NCBI GenBank assembly: GCA_030039095.1
Contig: JASHQP010000684.1
Location: 1-6,622 of the forward strand
DNA from: Streptosporangiaceae bacterium
Lineage (GTDB): Bacteria; Actinomycetota; Actinomycetes; Streptosporangiales; Streptosporangiaceae
Direction: 5' to 3'
DNA: 6,622 bases
Positions 5,884-6,622 of the stretch are shown here, in pieces (positions within the stretch are counted from its first letter, which is position 1; every line of letters begins with the position of its first letter). The notes under the pieces are model-generated. The model did no database searches, had not been told where the DNA came from, and saw only the letters and a program-made list of their open reading frames with translations. The position numbers and the translations under genes were made by a program.

Positions 5884-6622
5884 CACCCGACGCGCCCGGC
5901 CCGGCCGGCCCGGCGGATCCGGCCGCGGTGCTGGCCGAACTGCAAGACTGGATCGCCGCGAACTGGGACCCGGAACTGAGCCTCGCCGCGTGGCGCCAGC
6001 GGCTGGCAGACTCGGGCTGGGCGTGCCCGGACTGGCCGCGCGACTGCTGTGGCCGGGACCTTCCCGCGGCGGTGGCCGCCCAGGTAGCGGGCGCACTGGC
6101 CGCGGCCCGCATCCCCGGGCCGCCGGAGGGCGTGGGCGTCGTCCTCGCCGCTCCGGTGATCATCGAGCACGGCAGCGAGGACCTGAAGCGCAGGCTGGTG
6201 CGCGCCACGGTGACCGGGCAGATCACGTGGTGCCAGCTCTTCAGCGAGCCCGGCGCCGGATCGGACCTCGCGGGCCTCGCCGCCCGGGCCGAGCCGGACG
6301 GCGCCGGAGGATGGCTGGTGACCGGGCAGAAGGTCTGGTCGACGGGAGCCGCGACTGCCGATTTCGGGCTGCTGCTGGCGCGCACCGACCCCGGCGTGCC
6401 CAAGCACGACGGCATCACGGCGTTCGCGCTGCCGATGCGCCAGCCGGGGGTTCGGGTGCGGCCGCTGCGGCAGATGAACGGGCACGCCTCGTTCAATGAG
6501 GTGTTCCTGGACGGAGCCCAGGTTCCGGAGGGCAACGTGATCGGCCGGCCCGGCAGCGGCTGGCGGGTCGCCCGGGCCACGCTGGCGCGCGAGCGACGGC
6601 TCGCGACGTCCGTGCCGCGGCC
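5862..6622 (+). CDS. Acyl-CoA dehydrogenase, N-terminal part (3' end off window)
   Basis: This is a flavin-dependent acyl-CoA dehydrogenase, an enzyme that oxidises an acyl-CoA thioester at the alpha-beta bond. The reading frame is open to the window edge (253 full codons from the chosen start); family members are usually 380-400 residues, so the C-terminal helical domain is missing. Helical N-terminal domain: about 22-120, with LQDWIAANWDPELS (27-40) and LADSGWACPDWP (48-59). Middle domain: WCQLFSEPGAGSDL (123-136), the typical flavin/substrate motif, then GQKVWSTGA (155-163) and a late PEGNVIGRPGSGW stretch. The catalytic base is not in view. The start is uncertain: GTG 5862 (overlapping the previous gene by 22 nt), CTG 5880 (overlapping its stop) or GTG 5928, none with a good ribosome site. 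C62-C63 replace the Tyr-Gly or Gly-Gly usually found in the WPxxYGG motif. The substrate is unknown. Confidence 0.9.
   Translation, partial: MAAGRALTPDAPGPAGPADPAAVLAELQDWIAANWDPELSLAAWRQRLADSGWACPDWPRDCCGRDLPAAVAAQVAGALAAARIPGPPEGVGVVLAAPVIIEHGSEDLKRRLVRATVTGQITWCQLFSEPGAGSDLAGLAARAEPDGAGGWLVTGQKVWSTGAATADFGLLLARTDPGVPKHDGITAFALPMRQPGVRVRPLRQMNGHASFNEVFLDGAQVPEGNVIGRPGSGWRVARATLARERRLATSVPR

Noticed and set aside
4648..6096. 482-codon open frame on the minus strand opposite the dimethylformamidase-like gene
   Set aside because: It lacks recognisable motifs and is Arg/Val/Pro-biased; the plus-strand frame carries the family motifs throughout. It is an artefact of high GC.

Overview
This is a very GC-rich window with dense coding, GTG starts next to ATG starts, a Tat-exported protein and families typical of actinomycetes (a GT2-GtrA fusion, a YkcB-like GT39 protein, a Tat-type dimethylformamidase-like protein). 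It most likely comes from a high-GC actinobacterium of the soil actinomycete type. I cannot name genus or species from sequence alone. No mobile element, CRISPR array, rRNA or tRNA was seen.

Left block, minus strand, positions 1-4110. Three genes run leftwards in a tightly packed, probably single transcript. First is a multispanning GT-C-like membrane protein (2376-4031). Next is a fused GT2 glycosyltransferase/GtrA membrane protein (969-2312). Last is a GT39/ArnT-like glycosyltransferase (1-944), whose C-terminal half lies off the window. Together they look like a lipid-linked sugar pathway. The GT2 domain would load a sugar onto polyprenyl phosphate and the GtrA part would help it cross the membrane. 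The two GT-C proteins would then transfer it to an acceptor outside the cytoplasm. The sugar and the acceptor cannot be read from the sequence. A possible 23-codon, cysteine-rich leader ORF with the best ribosome binding site in the region lies just upstream of the first gene, and a 7-bp-arm inverted repeat lies just upstream of that site.

Centre, 4111-4275. This is a divergent intergenic region with a clear AT-rich island (about 4172-4245). It must hold the promoters for both directions. It contains an imperfect operator-like inverted repeat, but no convincing -35/-10 pair.

Right block, plus strand, positions 4276-6622. A Tat-signal protein of the N,N-dimethylformamidase large-subunit-like family (4276-5883) is followed, with overlapping ends, by the N-terminal two thirds of an acyl-CoA dehydrogenase (from about 5862, running off the window). 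The tight junction suggests co-expression. The predicted locations differ, one exported and one cytoplasmic, so a shared pathway is only a guess.

Points most worth a second look: the sharp codon-usage change inside the GT2-GtrA gene, which coincides with the domain boundary; the leader ORF and hairpin arrangement; and the exported dimethylformamidase-like protein with a plausible Tyr/Tyr/Glu metal site.
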